From Dryomyza anilis (Eukaryota; Arthropoda; Insecta; Diptera; Dryomyzidae), in NCBI GenBank assembly GCA_951804985.1, contig OX638132.1, forward strand, positions 18,767,529 through 18,831,528: a stretch of 64,000 nucleotides of DNA, written 5' to 3'. This document shows, piece after piece, positions 62,273 through 64,000 of this stretch. The position numbers were made by a program, and so were the translations under genes. Position 1 is the first letter of the stretch, and every line of letters begins with the position of its first letter. Under the pieces are notes generated by a model that did not search any database, was not told the DNA's origin, and saw only the letters and a program-made list of their open reading frames with translations.

Positions 62273-63053
62273 CTAGGTGGGGTCCAGCACGGGTCGTGCA
62301 CGACTCGTGCCCGTAAAATTCTTCCCGGTAGAATTCATCCCCGTACAATTCTTCCCGTAGCGTTTTTCCAGTAGAAGTTTTAATGTGGTGAGTTTTAATG
62401 TGGTGAGTTTTAGTGTGATGAATTTAGTGTGGTGAGTTTTAGAGTGGTGAGTTTTAGTGTGGTGAGTTTTAGTGTGGTGAGTTTTAGTGTGGTGAGTTTA
62501 GATGTGGTGAGTTTTAATGTGGTGAGTTTTAGTGTGATGAATTTAGTGTGGTGAGTTTTAGAGTGGTGAGTTTTAGTGTGGTGAGTTTTAGTGTGGTGAG
62601 TTTTAGTGTGGTGAGTTTAGGTGTGGTGAGTTAAGGTGTGGTGAGTTTTAGTGTGGTGAGATTAAGTAAGATGAGTAACAAGCAATTTTAAAGTTTAGTT
62701 GAAATCGATATTATTAGGGCTAAGATATAGCGAACTGAATTTTTGGGTTCTATGGGTGCCACTCCACTTTGCCCAATCTAGTCGATATATGGTTTAGGAT
62801 ACTCCATGGTCATTTGCATAGTAATGCAAATTGTCAGAAAAATACATTCAGTGGTTTTGCTATGAATCTGAATTATACACCAAAAATAAAAATGGGTGTA
62901 AAATTGGGCGTGGTCAACGAAAACTATGTAGTGACCTTCTCCTGGGTCGTTAGGATATATATTCGAAATTTTAAGAACATCCGTGCACAGGTGTACGTTT
63001 TGCATAGCGCACAAACAAACAAAATAACGGAAAATGAGTTTTATATATATAGA
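62273..63053 (-). mobile_element. Helitron-like element (copy F, complete, upstream of the gene)
   Basis: On the minus strand it runs from TCTATATATATAAAAC after host A (63054) to CTAG before host T (62272). GC-rich palindromic DNA (GCACGAGTCGTGC) lies near the 3' end. The interior has about 18 copies of the GTGGTGAGTTTTAGT minisatellite (62375-62665). A near-identical pair of blocks (62395-62500 and 62515-62620) shows a recent duplication. The remaining 380 bp match copies B and D only at the conserved block near 62755-62800. Confidence 0.7.
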
Positions 63054-63249
63054 TACAAATTTTAAAGAAAAACTATCAAAAATTAGTCTAAAAACATCAA
63101 GTATTTCAATTAAATTTTTTTATTAAAAATTTAAGGGAATTCTTATTGTTACCAATTATTTTGAACACTTAGACTGACAATACTGTATCAGCGAAAAGCT
63201 CTGCATGCCATGCAGCTTTCAAAGAGAAAACGTCGCGCATATGCAAAGC

Positions 63250-63455
63250 AGATGCCCGCTCTCTCTTTTTCTATAATATCTGATTATTTCTATAGATGCT
63301 CCATCGTCCTTTTATTGACATTCTCTTCATTGCCTCTCAATGTGTTATGGTTGTTTGCTCTTTTATTTATCTTTTTTCTCTCTATTACTTAACTAATCGC
63401 TATACTTAGCTCTCTGGAGCCTCTCTTTTTCCGAAATAATATCTCTCTATTGCCC
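63250..63455. promoter_or_regulatory. Cluster of CTCTC (GAGA-type) motifs
   Basis: At least six separate CTCTC or CTCTCTC tracts lie within about 200 bases, for example CCGCTCTCTC near 63256 and GCCTCTCTTTTTCC near 63420. In flies, GAGAG/CTCTC repeats bind GAGA factor and Pipsqueak at promoters and Polycomb response elements. The position is upstream of the minus-strand gene. Simple CT-rich drift could also explain it. Confidence 0.3.
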
Positions 63456-64000
63456 CCGTATTAGCACTTTAAACACAGCCTGTCGCCTCTTACTCTTTCA
63501 GTTGTAACTACATTGAAAGCTCCAGTCTACACGAGCTTTCCAATAACATTTGTTTATCGTGTAGAGTTTATCGCAGACGTACTGTGTGTGTGTTTGTCTT
63601 TAAAGCGCCTCATTGTCAAAAAGGATAATCAGGCTGTGTTGCCAATGCAAAGCCCTCAAACACTCACACATGCGATATACGCCATTGAACTTGGCCGAGG
63701 GAGGTTTGAGTGCGTTTTGTTACGCGCCTAAGTGTAGGCAACGGGTTTTTGATTGCTATCCCTCACTTCAAACATGTTTGCTGGTCGTGTTTTTGGTTTG
63801 TTTTCTATGGCTACCTTTTTCTATGTGACTCATACTCGAAGTTTTAAAACTTTATTTTTACTTTTGTAATTTAAATTTTTGGTTTTTTTTATTCTTTCAT
63901 GAAAATAATGACGCCATGGAGCAGTTTTTTTTTAAGATATGTTATTTTTACTCTTAAGGGTATAGGGTATGTTTGTGGTATAACAAAAAGTTCAAGTGTG
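63456..64000. other. Balanced-GC upstream DNA
   Basis: Two overlapping plus-strand frames of about 70 codons (63513-63828) lack domains. Likely regulatory or intergenic. Confidence 0.35.

Noticed and set aside
62769..63065. A 98-codon plus-strand frame
   Set aside because: It lies within Helitron copy F and reads through its 5' terminus. No domain recognised.

Overview
The window looks like part of a very large intron in a higher (brachyceran) fly, together with the exons that bound it. The evidence for a fly is high A+T content, GT-AG spliced exons, a dipteran mini-me-type element with its GTCY microsatellite, tRNA-headed SINEs, and CAA/CAG-rich islands. I cannot name the species. Nothing suggests a bacterium, phage or virus.

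Gene content is small and lies on the minus strand. Two exons at the left edge (1318-1437 and 1017-1133) each encode one complete LDL-receptor class A (LA) module. Both are phase 1-1, joined by a 184-bp GT-AG intron, and the second ends in a donor leading out of the window. Some 56 kb upstream, at 57362-57488, a short exon encodes a start Met plus a signal-peptide-like segment and ends in a phase-1 donor that fits the LA exons exactly. I read this as the 5' end of one LDL/VLDL/lipophorin-receptor-family gene, transcribed right to left, with a first coding intron of about 55.9 kb (1438-57361). A GC-rich island at about 60.45-60.75 kb is a candidate promoter or 5' UTR exon. A GAGA-type CTCTC cluster lies at 63.25-63.45 kb.

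The intron is packed with tandem repeats and transposable-element remnants. There are three arrays of one decamer: 1.50-2.31 kb in one orientation, 8.46-10.88 kb and 47.36-49.98 kb in the other. There is a 1.6-kb TATTTATG octamer array (17.78-19.41 kb) and an older degenerate relative (15.4-16.3 kb). Degenerate GTGAAAATT arrays occupy 3.5-4.8 and 7.1-8.1 kb. Others are a CTGTTATACAG array (38.2-38.9 kb), an AACATAATATGTTT array (40.3-40.5 kb), a 408-458-bp satellite-like array (34.6-36.0 kb), and a diverged ~500-bp tandem duplication (60.9-61.9 kb).

Mobile elements include six copies or fragments of one non-autonomous Helitron-like family carrying an internal minisatellite or an A-rich array. 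There is also a mini-me element, two SINEs, two copies of a foldback MITE, two copies of a short TIR MITE, an 804-bp TIR element with nested ends, a Tc1/mariner transposase fragment, and a hammerhead-ribozyme-like motif.

The large open reading frames here are artefacts of tandem repeats. I found no new enzymatic or defence system. The most interesting signals are the inverted decamer arrays inside one transcribed intron (potential long dsRNA), the Helitron family that spreads and diversifies a minisatellite, and the extreme size and satellite load of the intron.
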